Positions 36,574 to 45,806 of a stretch of DNA of 64,000 nt are shown piece after piece; positions within the stretch are counted from its first letter, which is position 1, and the number at the start of each line of letters is the position of its first letter. A model generated the notes under the pieces. The model did not search any database, was not told where the DNA came from, and saw only the letters and a list, made by a program, of their open reading frames with translations. A program made the position numbers and the translations under genes. The stretch comes from Desulfobulbaceae bacterium (GTDB taxonomy: Bacteria > Desulfobacterota > Desulfobulbia > Desulfobulbales > Desulfocapsaceae): assembly GCA_024227155.1 (NCBI GenBank), contig JAAELB010000881.1, positions 28,357 to 92,356 of the forward strand. The letters run 5' to 3'.

Positions 36574-37698
36574 ATGCGTATTGAAGCTGTAGAATTGATC
36601 GAGACCTGTATACCGCTTAAAAAAGCTTATAAGCTCTCGAAAAGATATGGTTATCTCAAAGAAACCAAACCGGTAATCGTAAAAATAAACACTGATGAAG
36701 GTCTTTTGGGCTACGGAGAAACAGATCCGATGGGTAAGTTTACTGGAGAGACACCTGAATCGGTAGCTGTGATCATTAAAAATGATCTTGCCCCTGCGAT
36801 TTTAGGCAAGGATCCAACTAACGTAGGACGAATTACAGAAATAATGGAGGACGTGGTTCGAGACAACCACATGGCCAAAGGCACAATCGATATGGCATGC
36901 TATGATCTTCTCGGCAAGGCCGCAGGAATGCCTCTCTACCGTCTGCTCGGTGGTGCACTCTACGATGATCTTCCAATCATGGGTTCTATCGGAGGTGGCA
37001 CCATAGAAGAAACGGTGGAAGCTGCAGAGAAAGTCAGAGAGTGTAAGTATCATTCCATCATGGTGAAGGTTGGGGGGGATCCCGTACACGACGGCAACAG
37101 GGTGCTTGCAGTTCGAGACATTCTGGGTAAGGAATATCCGATTATTCTTGATGCAAATCAGGGCTATGATATGGCTGCTGCTCTTAAGTTTATAAATATA
37201 GCTAAAGAAGCCGATCCGGTACTCTATGAACAACCCATTGATGCCGAGAATATTGAGGGTATTGCTGCAATCCGCCGCAAATGTGGAGTGCCGATCTCCG
37301 TTGATGAGAGCCTGCTTTCTTATCGTCATGCTCAGGAAGTGATCAGATTGGAGGCTGCAGATGTTTTCAGCATTAAGGTCTGCAAAAATGGGGGGATAAA
37401 GCAATCGCTGGCGATCATCGAGCTTGCAAGGAGCAAAGGCATCGATATCCTTTTCAACTCAATGATCGAAGAGGGGATTACCCAGGCAGCATCTCTTAAT
37501 ATCGCTTTGACAGTCCCAAATCTCTATCAGTATGGCCATGCATACTTTTCCCCTTTACGCCTTCAGGAGGATATCACCGACTACTCCACAAATATTGTTG
37601 ATGGCAGGGTGAGGGCCCCACAAGCACCTGGTCTGGGAATTAAAGTGCTCGATGATGTTCTTGAACGGTACACAATCAGAAGATCGATCATTCAATAA
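36574..37698 (+). CDS. Enolase-superfamily enzyme, muconate-lactonizing/dipeptide-epimerase subgroup
   Basis: A 374-residue intact enzyme of the mandelate racemase/muconate lactonizing superfamily. The N-terminal capping domain covers residues 1-125; the barrel carries a general-base Lys in IMVKVGG, metal ligands Asp (ILDANQGYD), Glu (YEQPI) and Asp (SVDESLL), and a second Lys in FSIKVCKNGG. The Lys-Lys arrangement fits the MLE subgroup, which includes cycloisomerases, dipeptide epimerases and proline-betaine epimerases. The substrate was probably what the decayed TRAP system imported and what the GntR regulator senses. It is the only intact catabolic gene in this cluster. Confidence 0.82.
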   Translation: MRIEAVELIETCIPLKKAYKLSKRYGYLKETKPVIVKINTDEGLLGYGETDPMGKFTGETPESVAVIIKNDLAPAILGKDPTNVGRITEIMEDVVRDNHMAKGTIDMACYDLLGKAAGMPLYRLLGGALYDDLPIMGSIGGGTIEETVEAAEKVRECKYHSIMVKVGGDPVHDGNRVLAVRDILGKEYPIILDANQGYDMAAALKFINIAKEADPVLYEQPIDAENIEGIAAIRRKCGVPISVDESLLSYRHAQEVIRLEAADVFSIKVCKNGGIKQSLAIIELARSKGIDILFNSMIEEGITQAASLNIALTVPNLYQYGHAYFSPLRLQEDITDYSTNIVDGRVRAPQAPGLGIKVLDDVLERYTIRRSIIQ

Positions 37699-37705
37699 TT
37701 AAAAA

Positions 37706-37742
37706 AGAGAAAAGCCAGCAATCTTGCCGCTGGCTTTTCTCT
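37706..37742. terminator. Bidirectional terminator between the enolase-family gene and gntR
   Basis: A perfect 14-bp stem (37706-37719 with 37729-37742). Read on the minus strand it is followed by a long T-run, so it is strongest for the GntR transcript; the plus-strand tail is poorer. Confidence 0.8.
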
Positions 37743-37749
37743 TATAACG

Positions 37750-37780
37750 TAACCCGAATAGATCAGAACTTTCTAAAGTG
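37750..37780 (-). repeat. Family C repeat core, diverged copy
   Basis: In reverse complement, about 29 of 31 bases match the core of the 52-bp repeat at 53384-53435 and 58459-58510 (CTTTAGAAAGTT..., ending ATTCGGGTTA). It lies between the terminator and the end of gntR. Confidence 0.6.
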
Positions 37781-37795
37781 CAGAAGAAGGTGTCA

Positions 37796-38482
37796 CTACC
37801 TAATCACCGCCTCCATTCTCATTAGGTGTTTTGTCATCTCTTTGCACGCATTTTCAGTATCTCTGGCAATAATGAACTCAAGAATTTTTTCATGTTCATT
37901 GATCATCGTTTCCCATGTCTCTCTTGGTAGATCAAGATACCTGCTTCTTTGGGCCTCAAATTCGCTTCGAATTGAGTTCAGGAATTTCACAGCCAGGGAA
38001 TTCCCCGCAATTTCTGCAAGAACCCGATGAAACTCTGCCCTGGGTTTTAGGCTTGATTCAGTAAGCTCCCTATTAAACACCTGTTCCTGTCCAATGATGG
38101 TTTTAAGTCGTTCAAATTCTTCGTCTCTCCCACGTTCGATCGCCCAACAGACAATCTTTGTTTCAAGCAAAATTCTGATCTCCATCAGCTCAATGATAGA
38201 AACATTTTCGGAGAGGTGCTCGGTTAGCTCACGGTTCATGACTTGGGCAATAGCATCTTTCGCCACGAAAGTTCCCTGACCTGGTTTTGCTTCGATTATT
38301 TTCAGAATGGCAAGACCCTTGAGTGCCTCTCTGACAATGTTTCGGCTCACATTGAACATGCTGGCGAGTGATAATTCTCCTGGGATTTTTTCCCCCGGTT
38401 GCCATGTGCCCTCCTTGACGGCGTCAAGGATCTGCTGGGTCACATTTTCGGAAAGCGTCGATTTATGTGCTGGTTTAAACAA
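37796..38482 (-). CDS. GntR family repressor, FadR/FCD subfamily
   Basis: About 228 residues: an N-terminal winged helix (IPGELSLASMFNVSRNIVREALKGLAIL) and an all-helical FCD ligand domain with metal-binding histidines in FHRVLAEIAGN, NEHEKIL and KHLMRM. FCD regulators usually sense a carboxylate or sugar acid and repress neighbouring catabolic genes. I prefer TTG 38482 as start because AGGGGTGG sits seven bases before it; a GTG at 38491 lies within that site. Its likely operator is the palindrome at 34149-34171 ahead of the TRAP remnants. Confidence 0.85.
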   Translation of the reverse strand: MFKPAHKSTLSENVTQQILDAVKEGTWQPGEKIPGELSLASMFNVSRNIVREALKGLAILKIIEAKPGQGTFVAKDAIAQVMNRELTEHLSENVSIIELMEIRILLETKIVCWAIERGRDEEFERLKTIIGQEQVFNRELTESSLKPRAEFHRVLAEIAGNSLAVKFLNSIRSEFEAQRSRYLDLPRETWETMINEHEKILEFIIARDTENACKEMTKHLMRMEAVIR

Positions 38483-38607
38483 AACTACCACCCCTAATAA
38501 TTATTTCGGCAAACTTCATATATTCCTTTTAAATAATAGGTAAAAAGGTAATCACGTATTGCTACGTCGTCACCTTCAAGTAAATAAGCAATATCCATCC
38601 TTTCGTC

Positions 38608-38760
38608 GTAACCGTTCACCGCCCCCTTCAAAAGACTACATAACCAGAGTCCGTAACCGTTCGTCCAGTGCTCCAGGTTCGTTCAAGCTGGTTTCCTGGC
38701 TATAGTAGGCTATGCCAGGAGGCCTGATCGGACGAAAATGGGGTGCTGGTGAACGGTTAC
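38608..38760 (-). mobile_element. 153-bp MITE, copy 2, with perfect 8-bp target duplication
   Basis: The element is inverted relative to copies 1 and 3. Ends are GTAACCGTTCACC and GGTGAACGGTTAC, with identical flanks CTTTCGTC at 38600-38607 and 38761-38768. The sequence is nearly identical to copy 1, including the central stem-loop, so both insertions look recent. It lies between gntR and the heme chemoreceptor operon end. The rest of the 38492-38899 gap holds no gene. Confidence 0.87.
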
Positions 38761-38899
38761 CTTTCGTCAATATATGACAAACCCACAGAGAATAGCATCA
38801 TTGTGGTAAAATCGCTATTAATCCATTGATAGCCCAGCCCCGATAAACGGGATAAGGAACGGCAAGAGAGACGGGGTAAGTGCCTTGTGGGGTGTTGGT

Positions 38900-40522
38900 T
38901 CAATTTATTGTTCGTACCTTGTCGAGGAAAGTACTTACCTCCTGGTTGAGGACATCGGCCTGCTTGGCTAGTTCATCAGCGTTGTCGAGTACCATATGTG
39001 CAGCAGAACTTGTGTTTTCGGCAGTTTCCATGACAACCACTACGCTTGAGGTTACTTCCTCTGTACCTGCCTTTGCCTGTTCCGTACATTCACAAATATT
39101 TTCTGTGGCTGCAGACTGTTCACCTATAGCTGTGCTAATTGAAGCGGATATACCATCCATTTTTTCAATAATTTCTCTAAAAACAGTGAGTGCACTTATG
39201 ACATCATCGGCTGCATTCTGTATTCCTTCTACCTGGTTTCCAATCTTTCTGGTGGCGTCTGTTGTCTGTTTGGCAAGCTCTTTGACCTCGCCGGCAACAA
39301 CAGCAAAACCTTTTCCTACCTCGCCGGCTCTGGCCGCCTCAATGGTTGCATTTAACGCCAAAAGATCTGTTTGCCCTGCAATGTCCGATATAAGTTGAGT
39401 GACATTGCTGATCTGTTTTGATGCATCTGAGAGGCTGGCAACCATTTCGTTGGTGGTTTCAGCCTTAGTGGATGCTTCATGGACCGCTTCTGAAGACATT
39501 TGGATCTGGTTGGAAATTTCTTCAACCGCAGCTGTCAATTTAGAAGTGGCATCAGAGACGGCGAGAACGCTGTTTGCTGTAGTTTCAGTTGAAGATGCCG
39601 CTTCAGAAGAACGCTGCGAACTGCTTTTCGCAGCATTGGAGAGCACCTCGGCTGATCCTTGCAAATCGTTCACGGCACTGCTGATGGAAGAGACAATTCC
39701 TCCTATACTTAATTCGAAGGCGTCAGCCATGGAATGTACGCTCTCTGTCAACCGTTGTTTCTCATGGGCATTCAACTGGAAAATCTTGACCGCTTTTGAC
39801 ATCCTGCCTATCTCATCACTTCGATCCTGTGCAGGAATTTCTATTTCGAGCTTGTTGTTTGCCAATTCCCCCATCGCATCCGTCATGATGATTAGAGGTC
39901 GGGTGATAGACTTTGTAATTACAAAGACTATCAGGCAGATACCTGCCAGTAAACTCAAACATCCGTAGACGATATATCTCTGCAGCGTGGAGATGTTGGT
40001 GGTGAGATTTTCAGTGGTGTAGGTGAGAACCATCGCACCTCCAAGCTCTCCTGTCTTCCATGATGGATGGCAGCGGATACAGTCGGCATTGACGATCTGG
40101 GGACTTATTATTCGCACTGTTCCAAGCAAGAACTCCTCAATGACCTCCTGCTCATCAAGCAAACGTTGAAACATCGCCTCATCAAGTTGATCTTTTCCTT
40201 TCGCATCGTCAAAAGAGGAGGAAATATCTAAAGCTCCTTTACGGTCATAAAGAGAGATGTCCACAACACCTTTGATATTTTTTTGCTCATCAAGCAACTT
40301 TTTGAAATTTTTCATCTGCCCTCTTTCCAAAGAGCCCTTGGTGCCTGATTCAAGAGTTGTCGACAGAGTGTGAACCGCATCAAAATACGACGCAGTTAAC
40401 CGCTCTTTAACGAAACCGTTAAGTAAAAATCCCCCCGCAGTGAAGGCAACAATCAACACCAGAAGGATGGACAGGATAAACTTCATGGTAATTGAAATAT
40501 CGGCAAATACGTTTTTACTCAT
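38900..40522 (-). CDS. Chemoreceptor with periplasmic c-type heme sensor domain
   Basis: A 540-residue methyl-accepting chemotaxis protein. Membrane helix about 13-36, a ~145-residue periplasmic domain with heme c motif C148-I-R-C151-H152 followed by [15 protein letters not shown] (as in DUF3365-type and the Geobacter heme-PAS sensors), membrane helix about 183-206, HAMP, and a signalling domain with [23 protein letters not shown]. The heme implies redox, NO/CO or electron-donor sensing. It starts 44 bp after the hydrogenase small-subunit stop on the same strand, with GAGGG upstream, so the three genes probably form one operon. This is the key to a possible hydrogen or redox taxis role. Confidence 0.88.
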   Translation of the reverse strand: MSKNVFADISITMKFILSILLVLIVAFTAGGFLLNGFVKERLTASYFDAVHTLSTTLESGTKGSLERGQMKNFKKLLDEQKNIKGVVDISLYDRKGALDISSSFDDAKGKDQLDEAMFQRLLDEQEVIEEFLLGTVRIISPQIVNADCIRCHPSWKTGELGGAMVLTYTTENLTTNISTLQRYIVYGCLSLLAGICLIVFVITKSITRPLIIMTDAMGELANNKLEIEIPAQDRSDEIGRMSKAVKIFQLNAHEKQRLTESVHSMADAFELSIGGIVSSISSAVNDLQGSAEVLSNAAKSSSQRSSEAASSTETTANSVLAVSDATSKLTAAVEEISNQIQMSSEAVHEASTKAETTNEMVASLSDASKQISNVTQLISDIAGQTDLLALNATIEAARAGEVGKGFAVVAGEVKELAKQTTDATRKIGNQVEGIQNAADDVISALTVFREIIEKMDGISASISTAIGEQSAATENICECTEQAKAGTEEVTSSVVVVMETAENTSSAAHMVLDNADELAKQADVLNQEVSTFLDKVRTIN

Positions 40523-40566
40523 GATACTGGCCCTCGTTCACTTTAATATATGGATTCAAAAATCAA

Positions 40567-41460
40567 CTATAGTCTGTAAATGGGAAAATCCTTCTTTCGG
40601 ACAAAGTTTGGCGATGAACAGCCAATGCAGGGAGCATTGGCTCCGATACACCAGGTTTGTCCTCCATTCCACCAGCGTGTCGGACAATCGGCGAAAGTAT
40701 CCGGTCCCAGACAACCCAGCTTAAAGAGACATCCTGGCTCACCAATTTTCTTTGCAAAAATCTCTTGTTGAAAATCGTGATACCGTGGGCAAAGGGCATG
40801 AACTTTGTTTTTGAAAAAGAGATCAGGTTGACCATTGGTCAACTCCGGCAACCCGACTTTCACCAGGTGAATTATGGTGTGCCACACCCAATCCGGATGT
40901 ACTGAGCAGCCAGGGATTTGAACTAAAAGAGGATGGAAATTCTTCCTCTGGTAAAATTCACCAAGACTGATGGCACCGGTCAGATTTCCTTCCGCCGCCG
41001 GAATGCCTCCATGGGTGGCACAGGTACCGATGGCGACAGCACCGCTCATGGTTTTGTTCGCCTCAACAAGGTATTGTGCGAGGGGTTTTTCGCCGATAAT
41101 ACATGCCTTATCCATATCCCAGGGAATGCTTCCTTCCACGGCGAGGAAGTATTCACCCGCATCACCGGAAATATACCTTTCTATCAGATCCAGGGCCTGA
41201 CTTCCGGAGGTCGCAGAGAGGTCAGCATGAAAACCGAGCTTGGAATAGGCTGTAATCATCGTTACGGCGGAAGGGGATTCGGCCTGCAGAAGAGATATAG
41301 AACAGCCGGTACAAGACTGTCCCTGGAGATATATCAATTTTGGCACCGTTGCCGGGTCGAGCCTTTTCAGGGCGGCGGCAACGGGCTCAGGAAGACTGGG
41401 TAAACTGAAAGTGGCACTGAGGGTTGCCGCCATTTTTAAAAAATTTCGTCTGTCTAGCAT
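40567..41460 (-). CDS. [NiFe] hydrogenase small subunit, Tat-exported
   Basis: A 297-residue electron-transfer subunit. It opens with a twin-arginine signal (DRRNFLKM) and hydrophobic stretch, so the enzyme is periplasmic. Cluster ligands are visible: CTGC in QGQSCTGCS and C in IGTCATHGG and IPGCSVHP for the proximal [4Fe-4S], and the CPRYHDF, PGCLFKLGC, DCP and CIGCSSP blocks for the distal and medial clusters. There is no C-terminal membrane anchor; the chain ends soon after the last cluster motif. It follows the large subunit, the reverse of the usual small-large order, with GAAGGAG before ATG. Confidence 0.9.
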   Translation of the reverse strand: MLDRRNFLKMAATLSATFSLPSLPEPVAAALKRLDPATVPKLIYLQGQSCTGCSISLLQAESPSAVTMITAYSKLGFHADLSATSGSQALDLIERYISGDAGEYFLAVEGSIPWDMDKACIIGEKPLAQYLVEANKTMSGAVAIGTCATHGGIPAAEGNLTGAISLGEFYQRKNFHPLLVQIPGCSVHPDWVWHTIIHLVKVGLPELTNGQPDLFFKNKVHALCPRYHDFQQEIFAKKIGEPGCLFKLGCLGPDTFADCPTRWWNGGQTWCIGANAPCIGCSSPNFVRKKDFPIYRL

Positions 41461-41494
41461 GCAAGACTCCTTCAGGTACGGATATACAACATAG

Positions 41495-41524
41495 CTCTAT
41501 GGTCAACTTAAGAAAACCATAGAG
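41495..41524 (-). other. Hairpin between hydrogenase large and small subunit genes
   Basis: A perfect 9-bp stem CTCTATGGT/ACCATAGAG with a 12-base loop lies in the 79-bp spacer. No T-run follows, so it is more likely an mRNA processing or stability element than a terminator. Confidence 0.5.
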
Positions 41525-41539
41525 ATTGACGCCGTGTTT

Positions 41540-43051
41540 TCAGTGAACAGCGCAGGCAAGGCAGGGATCAAAAGAGCGAACGATCCGATTGGCTTCTATC
41601 TGTTCCTGCGGGGTCTCGACATAAGTTCCAATGAGGGCGGATTCCATCGGGCCATTTCGATCATTATCATCTTTGGGAGAGCAGTTCCAGGTGGTAGGAA
41701 CTACGCACTCGTACTTGGCTATCTTATGATCTTCTATACGGATATAATGTAGCAACGCCCCCCTGGATGCCTCCGTTGCACCAAATCCTTCTCCTGAGCT
41801 GGGAATCTGATATTCGGCCATAGTTGGTCCGCCATGATTGATACGTTCAGTTTCTTCCATGAGAAAATCTGCAATAACAACTGCACTGATTGCTCGACAA
41901 AGGTGGCGTCCCAGGACAGAATTAAGTTTATCAGCAGTAATTCCTACCTGCCCGGCAAAATGGTCGACCAGTTGTTTAATTTTTGAATTGTTACCCTGCT
42001 GATAGTCGACCAGAACCCTTGCCGTAGCACCTACCTCCACCACCTTATTGTTATAACGTGGAGCTTTGATCCATGAGTAGGAAGTCTGTTTGTCGGGGGC
42101 CGGTTGCAGTTCTCCCTTTCTTACCCGTAGCCCGGATCTGGAAGAGTAATGCGAGTACCTGACGTCTTCGGTTATTGCATTGAAATCTACCGCTGAAACC
42201 TGTCCATTTTCCAGAACTCCGGGGGCAAAAAGCCTAGCACTATCTAATTCAGGCCCAAATGGTAACAGCCCATAGGACATGAAACCGCCTTTACTCTGGC
42301 CTATCTCCCAATATTCAGGGAATGCCGAGGCCACAGCGACCAGATCGGGAATATATTTCTGATGAATAAAGTTCCGAACTTCCCCTATCAAGGACTGATA
42401 GGTGGCAATGTGGTCAATGGTAGCATCCTGACTGCAGCCGCCGGGGAAAATTGCAGTTGCATGGGGAAATTTTCCACCGAATATTGCAGAGGCCCGGTTC
42501 GCCTTCTTCTGCAATTCAAGGGATTCTATATAGTTTTTCAGTGCGCCTATATTCAGTTCTGTATCGTCAATATATTTGCCGGATAGCCGCGGCAGAAATG
42601 GTGCCGCTGGAAATGGTTTGTTGGAGGATAATTCGCTGCTTACCCACCCCTTTAATGCAACCAGATCGGTATCTGTTCCGGAATAGTTTGAAATTGCTGT
42701 AACATCGACAAAATCAAGTGCAGCAAGCTGATAGAAATGGAGAAGATAATCGTAGAGATGGTTCGCCCCCTGAATAAGATTATGCAGTATTCTGCCGTTA
42801 GGCGGAATATTGGGACGATAGATGCTTTCCTGGGCATAGGAAGAGGCAATGGCGTGGGCGTAGGGACATACGCCACAGATTCTTTGAGTTATCTGCTGAG
42901 CATCAAGTGGATGGCGACCACGTAAGAACACCTCGAACCCACGAAACATTTCTCCGACACATCTGGCGTCGATAATAGTATTATTCTCGACAGTGGTATG
43001 GACATTAAGGTGACCTTCTAGCCGAGTCACCGGCCCTAGATTGACCTTCAT
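41540..43051 (-). CDS. [NiFe] hydrogenase large subunit lacking the C-terminal maturation peptide
   Basis: A 503-residue catalytic subunit. N-terminal GPVTRLEGH, the first nickel-binding pair in RICGVCPYAHA, and the second in DPCLACAVH. The stop codon follows that His directly. Most large subunits carry a further 10-30 residues that an endopeptidase removes after nickel insertion; H2-sensing hydrogenases are among those that lack it. I start at ATG 43051, nine bases after GGAG. It is shorter than typical periplasmic uptake enzymes (about 550-600). No maturation genes are in view. The partner small subunit and a heme chemoreceptor follow on the same strand. Confidence 0.9.
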   Translation of the reverse strand: MKVNLGPVTRLEGHLNVHTTVENNTIIDARCVGEMFRGFEVFLRGRHPLDAQQITQRICGVCPYAHAIASSYAQESIYRPNIPPNGRILHNLIQGANHLYDYLLHFYQLAALDFVDVTAISNYSGTDTDLVALKGWVSSELSSNKPFPAAPFLPRLSGKYIDDTELNIGALKNYIESLELQKKANRASAIFGGKFPHATAIFPGGCSQDATIDHIATYQSLIGEVRNFIHQKYIPDLVAVASAFPEYWEIGQSKGGFMSYGLLPFGPELDSARLFAPGVLENGQVSAVDFNAITEDVRYSHYSSRSGLRVRKGELQPAPDKQTSYSWIKAPRYNNKVVEVGATARVLVDYQQGNNSKIKQLVDHFAGQVGITADKLNSVLGRHLCRAISAVVIADFLMEETERINHGGPTMAEYQIPSSGEGFGATEASRGALLHYIRIEDHKIAKYECVVPTTWNCSPKDDNDRNGPMESALIGTYVETPQEQIEANRIVRSFDPCLACAVH

Positions 43052-43228
43052 AGAAACAATCTCCAATGCAAAACTGTTGGTTTGATAGAGAACTTATAAA
43101 AAAGCAAAAATATTTTTTCAGTCTATCTTAATAATTTTAAAAAGAATAATTTTTTTTAAAAAAAATATTACTCTCGTCTTTGCTGCCAGTTTAATTGCTC
43201 TAACCCTGTTAATGAATCGGGTAACCGG

Positions 43229-43478
43229 GTGGCAGCAATCGTCGATAACATGCTTGGTTTTGTCAGGAAAACAGATGATATGGTTATTATTCACCAGCTG
43301 GAGGAGCTTTTAGATCAGATACTTGAGCTCGCCGCTACGGATTATTATAGAAAAAGATGCCAAAATTCGTAAAATTGACTATGTACAGATGGTTTTGATA
43401 GAATTTCAGGGCTACATCAGCAAAAAAATGATCAGGGATAGCTATCCGTCCACCGGAGTTAAAATCAGTAGCAGTAAT
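43229..43478 (+). other. Possible small frameshifted gene ahead of the helicase
   Basis: From GTG 43229 or ATG 43250 one frame reads a helical, acidic sequence (DNMLGFVRKTDD, HQLEELLDQILEL) to a stop at about 43372. A second frame, open from upstream of 43323, then continues with similar character (KIDYVQMVLIEFQGYISKKMI) into the helicase. The pattern suggests one small conserved protein of about 80 residues broken by a frameshift near 43345. I do not recognise the family and cannot exclude chance. Confidence 0.3.
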
Positions 43479-45770
43479 ATGAACTTTACAGACGAACAGT
43501 TGCGCATTATCAACCATCAGGATGGTCATGCCCGGGTAAGTGCAGTGGCGGGGTCGGGAAAGACCACCACAATGGTGGCAAGGCTTGGCCACCTCTTGGA
43601 GCAGGGCACATCATCAGGGGATATACTGGTGCTGATGTTTAACAAGTCGGCACGGGATTCTTTTGATGTTGCAATGCGTGCCCGCCTTGGGGGACTTGGT
43701 AAGCCACTGCCGGAGGTTCGTACTTTTCATTCCCTTGGATTACGTTTGATAAATAGCTTTACAAAACGGGGTGCTCTTGCAAAGTATCGTCTTGTAACCG
43801 AAGACTTTGTGGTTGAGCGATTGGCACGACAGGTTGCAAATGAAGTGTACCAGCAATTTAACGAGGAGGAAGGGTATCTCTCAAATGATGATGTAGAGGA
43901 ATTTATCACTTTTATAGACAGGGCGAAGTCGACAACCAGTGATGCGGCAAAAGTTTTTCAGCAGCTCGATCTGCCCCCTAGATTACGGTTTTTTGCCCAG
44001 GCCTTTTCTCTTTTTGAAGAAAAGAGAAAAGGGCAGCGGATACGTTTTTATGGTGATTTGATTTATGAACCACTCATGGCCATGCTTGATAACGATGAGT
44101 TAGCAACATGGGTGGGTAACCGAATTGATCATATTATCGTAGATGAGTATCAGGATATTAATGAAACCCAGCAGCAGCTTCTAAAGATACTTGCCTCCTC
44201 CAGAGCAAATGTGATGGTCGTAGGTGATGTAGATCAGTGTATCTATGAATGGCGTGGAGCAAAACCGGAATATATCACCAGCAGATTTGCAAAGGATTTT
44301 AAAAACCCCATTAACTATCAGCTCTCGTATACCTTTCGTTATGGACATCAACTTTCCCTAGCTGCAAATCACCTGATCTCCAACAATAAAAAACGTGATA
44401 GAAAGCTGTGTGTATCCCATCGCTCAAATGGCATCAGCTCTATTTCCTGTGTTGAGCAACTGACGAAACATCCTATTGTCCCTGTCTTGCAGGGTTGGAT
44501 GGGACAGGGGCGCGCTCTAAGTGAAGCTGTGGTGCTGGTACGTCTCTACGCCCAGAGTGTTCCCGTGGAGCTTGCTCTTCTTGAGGCGGGAATCCCGTAT
44601 CGGTTAGAGGGGGGAGCGGATGTATTTAACTGTACTGAGATTCTAGCGTTAACCGGCTATCTTAAACTGGTTCTGGGTACCCTTGGTGATGAACCTATTG
44701 AAACACGTGAACAGGTTATCTCAGCCATGTGTTCCCAGCCGCATTTAGGGGTGAAAAGAGATGAGATTGGAGCTCTGTCACAGCTGATTGCAGCAGATCC
44801 CGGTAGTGCGCCGGGGATCCTCATGCAGTGGAGCACCAGAGATTTCGCCCCTTTTATAAAGAAAAGATTCGCAGCGGCGGCAGAAAACTGGCAGTGGCTT
44901 ATACACAGTGATTCTTCTGAAGCGGCCGGGCCGTTTTTAAAGCGTCTGGTAGCACGTTTTAAACTATATGATTTTTTCTTTTCATTTTCAGCCCGGGCGG
45001 CGACCGCTGAAAACAGGGTCAAGACCTGCGAAGCATTTATTGAATTTGCGACGGGTCACAAACTTTCAGTTGTCGGTCTGATAGAAAAAATAGAGGAATT
45101 CAGGGGAGAAAAAGAGAGTGATGGAGGCCAGAGGCTTCTGCTTACCTCTATCCATCGGGCTAAAGGGCTTGAATGGCCCTTTGTTATCCTGCCGGGGCTT
45201 GAGGAGGGAAGTTTTCCTTTTTATCGAGACAGGGAAAATGGCGAAGAAATTGAGGATGAGCGGCGACTCTTTTATGTGGCCATAACAAGAGCCATTGAGA
45301 AACTCGTCTGTATCCACCCTCTCGATGCTCAATTTAAACGATCTCTCTCATCAAATAACTCAAGGGTTCCTGTGCAAAACATCAGGGCGAGCAGATTCCT
45401 TTATGAAGCAAACCTTGGTCTATCTGTCCAGCTTGGAGAACTCCTGGCTAATGATTCATACACGGGGGATGAGCTCAAAGCCGATGATGTTGTCACTGCC
45501 ACTCAATACCTGAAGGCGCTGGATCGCAAGGTACAGCTTGTGGAAGTGAAAAAGAAAAAAACAGACCCTGTAGTGGTAGATGATAAAAATGGCACCTCTT
45601 TTCTTACAATAGATGAAATTAATGAGGGTATGGCTGTCTTTCACCCAAGTTTTGGCAGCGGTATTGTTTCAGCCATTAAGGACAAGAAGCAGGGCCGGCT
45701 TACCGTCTGCTTTGAAGAGCACGGGGAGATGATTCTTTTGGCCGCCTATGCTAAACTTGAGGCAAACTGA
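43479..45770 (+). CDS. UvrD/Rep-like superfamily 1A DNA helicase
   Basis: About 763 residues from ATG 43479. Motif I is SAVAGSGKTTT, motif II VDEYQD, motif III QCIYEWRG, motif IV YTFRYGHQL, motif V TSIHRAKGLEWPFVILPG, and motif VI ERRLFYVAITRA, all in the UvrD/Rep/PcrA order. The C-terminal ~60 residues resemble the small basic or Tudor-like tail of UvrD proteins (VFHPSFGSGIVSAI), which contacts RNA polymerase in some relatives. The open frame extends upstream to 43323, but the upstream part belongs to another sequence and the family starts at FTDEQ. Role: DNA unwinding in repair or replication restart. Confidence 0.85.
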   Translation: MNFTDEQLRIINHQDGHARVSAVAGSGKTTTMVARLGHLLEQGTSSGDILVLMFNKSARDSFDVAMRARLGGLGKPLPEVRTFHSLGLRLINSFTKRGALAKYRLVTEDFVVERLARQVANEVYQQFNEEEGYLSNDDVEEFITFIDRAKSTTSDAAKVFQQLDLPPRLRFFAQAFSLFEEKRKGQRIRFYGDLIYEPLMAMLDNDELATWVGNRIDHIIVDEYQDINETQQQLLKILASSRANVMVVGDVDQCIYEWRGAKPEYITSRFAKDFKNPINYQLSYTFRYGHQLSLAANHLISNNKKRDRKLCVSHRSNGISSISCVEQLTKHPIVPVLQGWMGQGRALSEAVVLVRLYAQSVPVELALLEAGIPYRLEGGADVFNCTEILALTGYLKLVLGTLGDEPIETREQVISAMCSQPHLGVKRDEIGALSQLIAADPGSAPGILMQWSTRDFAPFIKKRFAAAAENWQWLIHSDSSEAAGPFLKRLVARFKLYDFFFSFSARAATAENRVKTCEAFIEFATGHKLSVVGLIEKIEEFRGEKESDGGQRLLLTSIHRAKGLEWPFVILPGLEEGSFPFYRDRENGEEIEDERRLFYVAITRAIEKLVCIHPLDAQFKRSLSSNNSRVPVQNIRASRFLYEANLGLSVQLGELLANDSYTGDELKADDVVTATQYLKALDRKVQLVEVKKKKTDPVVVDDKNGTSFLTIDEINEGMAVFHPSFGSGIVSAIKDKKQGRLTVCFEEHGEMILLAAYAKLEAN

Positions 45771-45806
45771 TAATCCCAGCGTAGTAACAACCTTCCGGGT
45801 GTAACC

